NCBI GenBank assembly: GCA_020638455.1
Contig: JACKIK010000001.1
Coordinates: 434,001 to 498,000, forward strand
Source: Hyphomonas sp.
GTDB taxonomy: Bacteria; Pseudomonadota; Alphaproteobacteria; Caulobacterales; Hyphomonadaceae
Length of the DNA: 64,000 nucleotides
Direction: 5' to 3'
This document shows, in pieces, positions 56,964 to 64,000 of the stretch. Under the pieces are notes generated by a model, which saw nothing but the letters and a program-made list of their open reading frames with translations, was not told the origin of the DNA and did no database searches. The first letter of the stretch is position 1. Each line of letters opens with the position of its first letter. A program made the translations under genes and the position numbers.

Positions 56964-58334
56964 TCAAACGACTGCCAGCCCCACTGTGGCCAGCGCGTCG
57001 GCCTGGCGCTTTGCGACCGTGTCGACGGAAAAGCCCTCAAGGCTTTCATTGAACAGCTGGTAGAAATTCAGCTCCGCGTGCAGGCGGAGATAGGCGGCGC
57101 CGAGGCCGATGGCGGCGCGGTCCATGAAGACGAACTCGCGGGGGATCTTCACCGGCCCCTTCTCGCGCAGCAGCTTGCGGACGGTGAAGGCTTCCTTGCG
57201 GCCATATTCGCCGGGCAGCACGCCGTCGGCGACGCTACGCACCCGATCGTCCAGCAGCGGGCCATAGATGAAGCGGGCCCAGATGTTGAGGACCTCGACA
57301 AGTTCCTTCGTCAGGCCCTCGAAGCCCCACTTCTCATAGGCGGCAAAGCTCGCATCGAAATCGCCCGCGAGGATGGCGCGGTAGAGGTCGACGACGCCTT
57401 CGACGAAGGTCGGCGGGAAGATGCGGATGCAGCCGAAGTCGAGAAGGTTGAGCCCGGTGCCCTGCCCCGTGACCTGGTAATTGCCGAGATGCGGGTCGCC
57501 ATGGATCACGGCGTGGGAGTTGAACGGGCCCCACCAGGTCCAGAACAGCATTTCGGCGATCCGGTTACGGGTCTCCTGCGGGGCGTCCTCGAAGGCGGTG
57601 AGGCGCTCACCGCCGAGCCAGGTCATGGTGAGAAGCCGCTCGGTGGAGAGGTCTTCGACAGGCTCCGGCACGCGCACAAAGTCAAAGCCCGACAGCATCC
57701 GCTGGTACAGCGCCATGTGCCTTGCCTCGCGGGCATAATCGAGTTCCTCGCGCAGGCGGTCGGCAATCTCCTCGACCATGGCGGTCGGATCGATCGAACC
57801 GTCCATGCGCCGGAACAGGCCGAGCACGGTCTTCAGCTGGGCGACATCGCTTTCCACGGCGCTTGCCATGTCCGGGTATTGCAGCTTGCAGGCGACCTTG
57901 CGGCCATCGTGCAGGGTGGCGGCATGCACCTGCCCCAGCGAGGCGGCATGGGCGGCTTCGTGGCCGAACTCGGCGAACCGATCCTGCCAGTCCGCGCCGA
58001 GCTCCGCCCGCATTCGCCGGCGCACGAAAGGCCAGCCCATGGCCGGGGCCTCGGCCTGCAGCTGTGCGAATTCGGCGGCGTACTGGGCGGGCAGCAGGTC
58101 CGGGATGGTGGACAGCATCTGCGCCACCTTCATCAGCGGCCCCTTGGACTTGCCGAGCGCGGCGGCGAGGGCCCGGGCGACGCGCTCGTCGCCCTGGTCG
58201 CCCCCGAACAGGGACTGGGCAGCATAGGTGAGGCCGGCGCCGGACAAGTTCGCGCCGACCCGCGCTGTGCGGGCAAGCCGCCCGGTCAGGCGGTTGCGTT
58301 CAGGGTCTGCGGCTGGGTTCGGCGCGTCGGGCAT
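56964..58334 (-). CDS. ABC1/AarF-type protein kinase-like protein
   Basis: This is a 456-residue ABC1 (UbiB/COQ8) family protein. The N-terminal signature, KxGQ in COQ8, appears as GPLMKVAQMLS with Gly changed to Ala. The alanine-rich nucleotide loop is AHAASLGQVHAATL, the VAIK-type lysine is in KVACKLQYP, the catalytic loop is VIHGDPHLGNYQV and the metal loop LLDFGCIRIF. Family members bind ATP and support ubiquinone synthesis or lipid homeostasis. The ATG at 58334 gives the normal length. The 288 bases upstream, to the divergent crotonase gene, show no other gene. Confidence 0.9.
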   Translation of the reverse strand: MPDAPNPAADPERNRLTGRLARTARVGANLSGAGLTYAAQSLFGGDQGDERVARALAAALGKSKGPLMKVAQMLSTIPDLLPAQYAAEFAQLQAEAPAMGWPFVRRRMRAELGADWQDRFAEFGHEAAHAASLGQVHAATLHDGRKVACKLQYPDMASAVESDVAQLKTVLGLFRRMDGSIDPTAMVEEIADRLREELDYAREARHMALYQRMLSGFDFVRVPEPVEDLSTERLLTMTWLGGERLTAFEDAPQETRNRIAEMLFWTWWGPFNSHAVIHGDPHLGNYQVTGQGTGLNLLDFGCIRIFPPTFVEGVVDLYRAILAGDFDASFAAYEKWGFEGLTKELVEVLNIWARFIYGPLLDDRVRSVADGVLPGEYGRKEAFTVRKLLREKGPVKIPREFVFMDRAAIGLGAAYLRLHAELNFYQLFNESLEGFSVDTVAKRQADALATVGLAVV

Positions 58335-58622
58335 GCCGGTCACATATAGGGCCAAGCCGGGCGCCGGGACAGGGTTAACGGCGCGATGCCGCAGGCTGGG
58401 CTGCACACCTCCCTGACGAGGCGGGGTGACAAGCCGTTCCGGCGGGCGTATAGCGCGCGCCTCAGCAAACATGACGGCCTCGTCATTCAAGGTTAACACG
58501 CACGCGCACCCAGCCGGACACGCCCGCGACCCGCTCACCCCCTTTTAACCATAAGCCCTGACACTGTCCGCATCGCGCAGCCCTGCCGGCGCGCGGCGAC
58601 ATCCGAAAGGATCTTCTTTCCC

Positions 58623-59405
58623 ATGTCCTACGAAACACTCCTCACCGAATTCGACGAGGATACCGGCGTTGCCGTGATCCAGATGAACCGCCCGGATGCG
58701 CTGAATGCGCTCTGCGAGGCGATGATGAACGACCTTACCTCGGCGCTCGACCGGTTCGAGGCGGACGACAAGGTCGGCTGCGTGATCCTGACGGGCTCCA
58801 GGAAGGCCTTCTCGGGCGGCGCAGACGTCAAGGAAATCAAGGACAAGACCTTCCCGGAGTCCTATTATGAGGACTTCATCTCACGGAACTGGGAACGCAC
58901 CGCCCGGATGCGGAAGCCGATCATCGCGGCGGTGGCCGGCTATGCCGTGGGCGGCGGCTGCGAGCTGGCCCTGATGTGCGACATCATCATCGCGGCGGAC
59001 AATGCCCGCTTCGGCCAGCCGGAGGTACGCCTCGGCGTGATGCCGGGCGCCGGCGGCACCCAGCGGCTTTCCCGCGCGCTCGGCAAGTCGAAGGCGATGG
59101 AACTCTGCCTCACCGGGCGCATGATGGATGCCGCCGAAGCGGAGCGCCACGGCCTCGTCAGCCGCGTGGTCAAGGCCGACGACCTGATGGAGGAGGCGCG
59201 CGAGCTTGCCCGCACCATCGCCTCGATGCCCATGGCCGGGGCGATGATGACCAAGGAGGCCGTCAACTACGCCTTCGAGACCCCCCTCTCCCAGGGTATC
59301 CAGTTCGAGCGGCGCCTGTTCCAGTCGCTGTTCTCGACGGCCGACCAGAAAGAGGGCATGGCGGCCTATATCGAAAAGCGCGCGGCGCATTTCCGCGACA
59401 AATAG
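58623..59405 (+). CDS. enoyl-CoA hydratase
   Basis: This is a 260-residue crotonase that hydrates 2-enoyl-CoA in fatty-acid oxidation. The oxyanion-hole segments are AFSGGADVKEI and AAVAGYAVGGGCELALMCD, where the first catalytic glutamate is in GGCELA. The second is in FGQPEVRLGVMPGAGGTQRL. Both glutamates are present, unlike in the crotonase at 5.7 kb. The C-terminus (ETPLSQGIQFERRLFQSLFSTADQKEGMAAY) is typical of short-chain hydratases. It lies upstream of rpsT but has its own stop 125 bases away. Confidence 0.94.
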   Translation: MSYETLLTEFDEDTGVAVIQMNRPDALNALCEAMMNDLTSALDRFEADDKVGCVILTGSRKAFSGGADVKEIKDKTFPESYYEDFISRNWERTARMRKPIIAAVAGYAVGGGCELALMCDIIIAADNARFGQPEVRLGVMPGAGGTQRLSRALGKSKAMELCLTGRMMDAAEAERHGLVSRVVKADDLMEEARELARTIASMPMAGAMMTKEAVNYAFETPLSQGIQFERRLFQSLFSTADQKEGMAAYIEKRAAHFRDK

Positions 59406-59455
59406 GGGCACGCCGGGCAAGGTGCATTTTTCCTGTTTCCAGCAGGACTCTCCGG

Positions 59456-59484
59456 TTGACGCCCTGACGCCGTTTATGTATCTC
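59456..59484 (+). promoter_or_regulatory. rpsT promoter
   Basis: TTGACG (59456-59461) and TATCTC (59479-59484) are separated by 17 bases. The transcript would start at about 59491, leaving a 40-base leader that includes a small GCCCG/CGGGC hairpin and the AGGAG site before the rpsT ATG. Confidence 0.55.
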
Positions 59485-59530
59485 CGCGCCTTCAGCCCGG
59501 GGGCCTCCCTTCGGGCACCAGGAGTTTGAT

Positions 59531-59794
59531 ATGGCTAATACCCGTTCCGCCAAGAAGATGGTCCGCAAGATCGCGCGGCGCACCGAGGTCAACAAGGCCC
59601 GCCGGTCGCGCATGCGCACCTTCGTCCGCAAGGTCGAGGAAGCCATCGAATCCGGCGACAAGAGTGCTGCGGCAGAGGCCCTGAAGGCCGCCCAGCCGGA
59701 AATCATGCGCGCCGCAACCAAGGGCGTGATCCACAAGAACACCTCGGCCCGCAAGGTCTCGCGCCTTGCCGCCCGCGTGAAGGCGATGGCCTGA
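59531..59794 (+). CDS. rpsT: 30S ribosomal protein S20
   Basis: This is an 87-residue very basic helical protein of the small ribosomal subunit. MANTRSAKKMVRKIARRTEVN, the RSRMRTFVRKVEEAI helix and GVIHKNTSARKVSRLAARVKA are unmistakable for S20. AGGAG precedes the ATG. A promoter lies about 50 bases upstream and an intrinsic terminator 36 bases downstream, so it is a single-gene unit. The position of rpsT just before dnaA is common in alphaproteobacteria. Confidence 0.98.
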   Translation: MANTRSAKKMVRKIARRTEVNKARRSRMRTFVRKVEEAIESGDKSAAAEALKAAQPEIMRAATKGVIHKNTSARKVSRLAARVKAMA

Positions 59795-59829
59795 CGCGAG
59801 GCCGCCTTCCGGCAAACGGAATATGATGA

Positions 59830-59858
59830 CCCGTCCGGACCCTCCGGGCGGGTTTTTT
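59830..59858 (+). terminator. rpsT intrinsic terminator
   Basis: CCCGTCCGGA (59830-59839) pairs with TCCGGGCGGG (59843-59852), with one G-T pair, across a 3-base loop. TTTTTT follows immediately. This is a textbook intrinsic terminator ending rpsT. Confidence 0.9.
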
Positions 59859-60402
59859 CATGCCCGGCGGCGGGCGGAAAATATCTTCCGTGCACGCAGA
59901 ACAGGTTGTCGCGCGGCATGCGGTCGCGTATGCTGGATTTCGTCACAGAGCTGTCGGGAAAAGGTACAGAATTGCGAATTTGCAGAGGCGTGCATTCGTC
60001 GCTTGCATGAATGTGTGACCTTCGCGCCGCATGAAAATTTTGCGTCCCGAATTTTGGATTTTTGGCAGAATTTCACAGCCAATTTCCGAGATTCCTCATT
60101 GACAGAACATATGTGAACAAATGTGCCGAATGACTCACTCACAAAAAAACTGCAGCTCGCAAATCTGTTGAGTTACAAGTCCTTAGAGGCGAAAATTTCG
60201 TGGTTAGCGAAGAGTCAACATCCCAATCACGGCTGTCACGAAAATTGAGCGCTTGTGTCAAAACACGCCTCCCGGTAGTTTGATCAGGCCAACAGATAAC
60301 GTCCCTGTACGGAGTAATTGCGGGGCTCAGTCGGGTAGCTGGGTAGGGACGTTGCGTGCCGATTGGTGGATAAAAAGACATAACAAAAAAATGGGGCTCG
60401 GC
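59859..60402. other. AT-richer region before dnaA; candidate dnaA control region or oriC
   Basis: These 544 bases between the rpsT terminator and dnaA are visibly richer in A and T than the surroundings, with runs such as GAAAATTTTG and CACAAAAAAAC. TTGTTCACA (60112-60120, - strand) and TTATCCACC (60365-60373, - strand) are near DnaA boxes. Three GANTC sites (60090, 60132, 60212) could be methylated by CcrM. No open frame looks coding. In many bacteria oriC adjoins dnaA, but in Caulobacter it does not, so the origin call is tentative. Confidence 0.45.
60365..60373 (-). promoter_or_regulatory. DnaA-box-like site before dnaA
   Basis: Read leftward the nine bases are TTATCCACC, one mismatch from the consensus TTATCCACA. 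It lies 30 bases before the dnaA start, a position suited to autoregulation. Confidence 0.5.
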
Positions 60403-61890
60403 ATGGACCGAAATACATTCTTTGACACTTCGTCCCACGTAAAGTCAGACAGCAGCAAGAAGATCGCAAAGCGGCCCGGACAGGAGATCTGGACGGAGGT
60501 GCGCGAGCATCTCAGGGGCATCCTCAGCGAGGCCGATTTTGTCCGCTGGATCGACGACCTGAAACTGGTCGCCGAAGACGACGGGAAGATGATCATCGCC
60601 GCGCGCGACAAGCTTTCGCACGATCGCGTCGTCGCCGATCACCAGCGCACCATCCAGCGCATCTGGCGGGATCATGACGAGGCGCGCCGCGACATCCAGC
60701 TGGTCTGCTGGAAGCAGGCGGATGCCCGCCTGCGCACCATCACCGAGGATCCGTGGGCCGTTCCGGCCGCCGCGGAACCGGTCCCCGCCCCTGCCGGCGG
60801 CGGCGATGATGGCGGCAATGGCGGCAATATCGTCGGCGCAGCCTCCGGCGCCCCGGAAATGAACTTCGAGACGCTGGTGACCGGCGAGTCGAACGCCATT
60901 GCCGTGGCCCTGGCCAAGCGCATCGCCGACGGGCTGCCCGTGGGAACGCAGATGCACCTGATCGCCGGCCTCCAGGGCACGGGCAAGACGCACATCCTGC
61001 ACGCCCTTCGCCACCGCGCGGTGCTCAACAGTTCCGGCGCCACGATCGTCTACCTGACGGCCGAGGAATTCCTCTCGGCCTATACGGACGGGGTGAAGCA
61101 GAAGGATACGAGCGCCCTCAAGAAGCGCCTGCGGGCCGCCGACATCCTTCTGATCGACGACCTGCACCGTATCTCGGGCAAGCCGGGGACGGAGACGGAG
61201 CTGTTCCAGAACATCCGTGAAGTCATCGGCAAGGGCGGCAACGTTGTCCTCGCGGCGGACAAGACGCCGGGCGAACTCGCCGGCTTCTCCGCCCGCATGA
61301 TGAGTGAGCTGAAAGGGGCGACCGTGGCCGAGGTCGGCCTGCCGGACGGCGACATGCGCCGCGAGATCCTGCAGCGCCTCGCCGCCCATATCGAACTGGA
61401 GAACCCGGGCTTCGTGCTCGACGGGGACCTGGTCGACCGGATCCAGACCGGCATCCGCGGCCCCGGCCGGGAACTGACCGGCGCCATCTGGAACCTCTAT
61501 ACCGAAGCCGCCTTCGGCGCCATGAAGCCGACGTTGGAAATGGTGGAACGGGTGATCCGGCGCATGGAAGGCGAGGTGCGCACGCCCTCGATCGACCTGG
61601 TGAAGAAGGCGGCGATGAAAGTGTTCAACGTCTCCAAGGTCGACCTCGAGAGCCCGTGCAAGGCGCGCACCGTGGTCTATCCGCGCCAGGTGGCCATGTA
61701 TCTCTGCCGGGAGCAGACGAAGAAGTCCCTGCCCCAGATCGGCCGGGCCTTCGGACGCCGCGACCACACAACGGTCCTGTACGCCCACCGCAAGATCACG
61801 CGCCTGATCCCGAAGGATTCCGAGGTCGCCGCGGATGTCGCCAAAGTCGTGGCGGCGATCCAGGACCTGCTTGCCGGCGGCGCACAATAG
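60403..61890 (+). CDS. dnaA: chromosomal replication initiator DnaA (divergent)
   Basis: This is a 495-residue DnaA that binds oriC and opens DNA for replication. Domain I is IWTEVREHLRGILSE onward. Domain III has Walker A GLQGTGKTH (Lys195) and Walker B ILLIDDLH (Asp252). Sensor 2 is GPGRELTGAI. Domain IV ends in PRQVAMYLCREQTKKSLPQI and RRDHTTVLYAH. Two family landmarks differ. The FGGRDHTT loop reads FGRRDHTT, and in box VII the arginine finger (E. coli Arg285) is Glu302, in SARMMSEL. ATG 60403 is taken; 60391 is also possible. Confidence 0.93.
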   Translation: MDRNTFFDTSSHVKSDSSKKIAKRPGQEIWTEVREHLRGILSEADFVRWIDDLKLVAEDDGKMIIAARDKLSHDRVVADHQRTIQRIWRDHDEARRDIQLVCWKQADARLRTITEDPWAVPAAAEPVPAPAGGGDDGGNGGNIVGAASGAPEMNFETLVTGESNAIAVALAKRIADGLPVGTQMHLIAGLQGTGKTHILHALRHRAVLNSSGATIVYLTAEEFLSAYTDGVKQKDTSALKKRLRAADILLIDDLHRISGKPGTETELFQNIREVIGKGGNVVLAADKTPGELAGFSARMMSELKGATVAEVGLPDGDMRREILQRLAAHIELENPGFVLDGDLVDRIQTGIRGPGRELTGAIWNLYTEAAFGAMKPTLEMVERVIRRMEGEVRTPSIDLVKKAAMKVFNVSKVDLESPCKARTVVYPRQVAMYLCREQTKKSLPQIGRAFGRRDHTTVLYAHRKITRLIPKDSEVAADVAKVVAAIQDLLAGGAQ

Positions 61891-61955
61891 GCCCGTCCCG
61901 CAAGGGCCACCGCGATCAGCGCTTGGCTTTTGCGCACGGATGATTAAGTGTTCTC

Positions 61956-61981
61956 AGCCCGCTTCCCGGGGGAAGCGGGCT
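61956..61981 (+). terminator. hairpin between dnaA and dnaN
   Basis: AGCCCGCTTCC and GGAAGCGGGCT form a perfect 11-base stem with a CGGG loop, about 65 bases after the dnaA stop. No T-run follows, so it may only attenuate or stabilise the dnaA transcript. A GANTC site (GATTC) starts right after it. Confidence 0.45.
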
Positions 61982-62082
61982 GATTCTTCCGCCGGGCCCT
62001 CCGCGCGGAAAACCAGCCGGCAAGAAGACAAGGGTTTATCGGACGGCGTGCTTCACGCCCTCCGGGATGGACGGACCAGACG

Positions 62083-63204
62083 ATGAAACTGACGATTGAA
62101 CGCGGCGACCTGCTCAACGCACTTTCCCATGTGCAGAACGTTGTCGAGCGGCGCAACACGATCCCGATCCTGTCCAATGTCCTTCTTCAGGCCTCCAAGA
62201 AAGAACTGCGCCTGACGGCGACCGACCTCGACATCGAGGCCGTCGACAGTGCCCCGGCGAAGGTTGCCCGCGAAGGCGCCGTGACCGCCCCGGCCGGCAC
62301 GCTGTTCGACGTGGTGCGCAAGCTGCCCGCCGGCGCCGAAGTGGAACTCGAGCTGCAGCCGGAAAACCAGCGCCTGTCGATCACGGCCGGGCGCTCGCAT
62401 TTCGAACTGCCGACCCTGCCCGCCTCGGACTTCCAGACCATGTCGGTGGACGACGGCGCGACCAGCTTCACGCTCGACGCGAAGGACCTCGCCCGCCTGA
62501 TCGACAAGACGCGCTTTGCGATCTCCACCGAGGAGACCCGCTACTATCTCAACGGCGTCTACATGCACGGCACGAAGAATGATGACGGCAAGCCCGTGCT
62601 GCGCGCCGTGGCAACCGACGGCCATCGCCTCGCGCTCGCTGAAGCGCCGGCCCCGAAGGGCGCCGAGGCGCTTGCCGGCGTGATCGTGCCGCGCAAGGCG
62701 ATCGGCGAGGCCCGCCGCCTGATCGACGGGCTCGACGGTCCCGTGGAGATCGACGTGTCGGATTCCAAGATCGTCGTGCGCGCCGGGCGGGCGACGCTGA
62801 CCTCGAAACTGATCGACGGCTCCTTCCCCGACTATGCCCGCGTCATTCCGAAGGGCAACGAGAAGAAGCTCACCATCGACAACAAGGCGTTCGAAGCCGC
62901 GGTCGACCGCGTCGCCACGGTCTCGGCGGAGCGCTCGCGCTCGGTGAAACTGTCGCTGGACGACGGCAAGCTGACCCTCGCCGTGAACCATGCCGAGACC
63001 GGCGTCGGCAATGAGGAACTGGAAGCGGACTATGCCGCCGAGCCGATGGAGATCGGCTTCAACGCCAAATACCTGCTCGACATCGCCGCCCAGATCGAGG
63101 CGCCGGACGCGGAGTTCATGTTCAACGACCCGGCCTCTCCGGCGCTGGTGCTGGACCCGTCCGACGATTCCGCCCGCTACGTCCTGATGCCGCTGCGGGT
63201 CTGA
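62083..63204 (+). CDS. dnaN: DNA polymerase III beta subunit (sliding clamp)
   Basis: This is a 373-residue clamp protein of three repeated domains that encircles DNA and tethers the polymerase. The start MKLTIERGDLLNALSHVQNVVERRNTIPIL, the AVATDGHRLALAE segment and the terminal YVLMPLRV, which lines the partner-binding pocket, are canonical. It lies 192 bases after dnaA and 28 bases before recF, the classic dnaA-dnaN-recF order. Confidence 0.97.
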   Translation: MKLTIERGDLLNALSHVQNVVERRNTIPILSNVLLQASKKELRLTATDLDIEAVDSAPAKVAREGAVTAPAGTLFDVVRKLPAGAEVELELQPENQRLSITAGRSHFELPTLPASDFQTMSVDDGATSFTLDAKDLARLIDKTRFAISTEETRYYLNGVYMHGTKNDDGKPVLRAVATDGHRLALAEAPAPKGAEALAGVIVPRKAIGEARRLIDGLDGPVEIDVSDSKIVVRAGRATLTSKLIDGSFPDYARVIPKGNEKKLTIDNKAFEAAVDRVATVSAERSRSVKLSLDDGKLTLAVNHAETGVGNEELEADYAAEPMEIGFNAKYLLDIAAQIEAPDAEFMFNDPASPALVLDPSDDSARYVLMPLRV

Positions 63205-63232
63205 CCAGCGGCGGGAGTGCCCGCAGACCGAC

Positions 63233-64000
63233 ATGACCGCGCTCACGAGACTGTCGCTCACGGACTTTCGCAATTATGCGTCGCTGATCCTTCCGCTGGA
63301 GGGGCGGCATGTGTGCCTGTACGGCGCCAATGGTGCCGGCAAGACGAATTTACTGGAAGCCGTCAGCCAGCTTGGCCCCGGTCGTGGTCTCAGGTCGTCC
63401 ACCCTGCCGGAAATGGCCCGCACGGGGACCAGCGGCGGCTGGACCGTGGCGGCGACGCTGGCCGACGAACGCAAGGTGGGCGTGACGCTGGACCTCGCCG
63501 GTGGCAGCGCCAAGCGCGTCGTGCGGATCGACGGCGCGCCAGCCACCGCAACGGACCTTGCCGACATCATCCGCATCGTCTGGCTGACGCCGAACATGGA
63601 CGGCGTGTTCCGCGGCAGCGCCAGCGACCGGCGGCGCTTCTTCGACCGGCTGGTGCTGGCGCACCTCCCCTCACATGCGACCGTCTCCAGCCGCTATGAG
63701 CGGGCGATGCGCGAGCGCAATGCGCTGCTGGAGCGCGGGCATGTGGACCCGGCCTGGGCAGATTCCATCGAGGTGAAGCTGGCCGAGAGCGGCGCCGAGA
63801 TTGCCATCAACCGGGCGCAGGTGATCGAGTCCCTGCAGGCGGCGATCGAGGCGCGGCCGGAGGGACATTTTCCGAAGGCGGACGTTTCGCTGGAAGGCGA
63901 GGCCGAGGCCGCCGCGCTGAGGGGCGAGGACTTCCGGGCCATTTTTGACAGGCTGGTCGAGACGTTCCGGACAACGCGCCGGCGCGACATGGCGGCCGGG
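63233..64000 (+). CDS. recF: RecF recombination protein (partial, runs off the window)
   Basis: The first 256 codons of recF are present and the frame is open to the last base. LTDFRNYASLIL is the RecF start and LYGANGAGKTNLLEAV is the Walker A loop of this SMC-like ATPase. WLTPNMDGVFRGSASDRRRFFDRLV includes the conserved DRRRFLD-type segment. RecF loads RecA at gaps with RecO and RecR. The ATG at 63233 follows dnaN closely. The Walker B and signature regions lie outside the window. Confidence 0.95.
   Translation, partial: MTALTRLSLTDFRNYASLILPLEGRHVCLYGANGAGKTNLLEAVSQLGPGRGLRSSTLPEMARTGTSGGWTVAATLADERKVGVTLDLAGGSAKRVVRIDGAPATATDLADIIRIVWLTPNMDGVFRGSASDRRRFFDRLVLAHLPSHATVSSRYERAMRERNALLERGHVDPAWADSIEVKLAESGAEIAINRAQVIESLQAAIEARPEGHFPKADVSLEGEAEAAALRGEDFRAIFDRLVETFRTTRRRDMAAG

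Noticed and set aside
60445..61887. 480-codon frame antisense to dnaA
   Set aside because: Shadow of dnaA; no domain and no ribosome-binding site.
1..64000. CRISPR arrays, tRNA and rRNA genes
   Set aside because: No spaced direct repeats of CRISPR size and no tRNA or rRNA core sequences were noticed on either strand. RNase P RNA is the only structured RNA gene I can support.

Overview
The window is about 64 kb of high-G+C chromosomal DNA from an alphaproteobacterium, most likely of the Hyphomonadaceae/Caulobacterales type. This is inferred from the short-form HisG with HisZ, the carboxynorspermidine pathway, the many alphaproteobacterial DUF families, the argD/argF/hslO set, and the rpsT-dnaA-dnaN-recF block at the right end. 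Genes are densely packed. Same-strand neighbours often share ATGA or TGATG junctions, and convergent neighbours often overlap by a few bases at their stop codons. No tRNA, rRNA, CRISPR array, transposase or prophage was recognised.

Layout. 0-9.4 kb: a TIKI/ChaN-like lipoprotein, a DUF2270 membrane protein, a CoxE-like VWA protein, an alpha/beta hydrolase-DUF4336-crotonase operon, a DUF2207/LemA pair and a GNAT acetyltransferase. 9.5-18.7 kb: an MFS drug transporter, a HAD phosphatase (GmhB-like), methyltransferases, EVE, DUF533 and DUF3445 proteins, an EamA permease coupled to a cell-wall amidase, and a BrkB membrane protein. 18.7-25.9 kb: a palindromic dispersed repeat, a CHAD protein, RNase P RNA with a clear promoter, a three-gene lipoprotein operon, DUF2959, and an RnfD-like/DUF2330 pair. 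26-34 kb: a TetR regulator behind a perfect dyad, a glycosyltransferase, an aldolase-SDR-antiporter operon, Nudix, an L,D-transpeptidase, pgsA and hslO.

34-47 kb looks like an accessory zone inside what is commonly a compact argD-argF-hslO cluster. A DUF262/DUF1524 (GmrSD-type) gene and a radical SAM gene lie between argF and hslO. About 8 kb of other genes lie between argD and argF. This stretch includes the carboxynorspermidine dehydrogenase and decarboxylase genes, with a distinctly AT-rich zinc-ribbon/nucleoside-deoxyribosyltransferase-like (TIR-like) gene fitted between them by overlapping start and stop codons.

48-51.8 kb is a hisS-hisZ-hisG operon. In front of it is a 12-residue leader peptide with five histidines, apparently on a leaderless transcript, followed by mutually exclusive hairpins. 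This is a likely histidine attenuator. 52-58 kb holds a secreted phospholipase A2-like protein coupled to a TsdA-like dihaem cytochrome, a rubredoxin-TetR pair divergent from a cytochrome P450, a small protein whose C-terminus is encoded by the dispersed repeat, and an ABC1/AarF kinase. 58.6-64 kb carries a crotonase, rpsT with promoter and terminator, an AT-richer intergenic region (candidate dnaA control region or oriC), dnaA, dnaN and the start of recF. This DnaA is divergent: the box VII arginine finger position is glutamate.

Most function calls rest on recalled family motifs. No database search was run.
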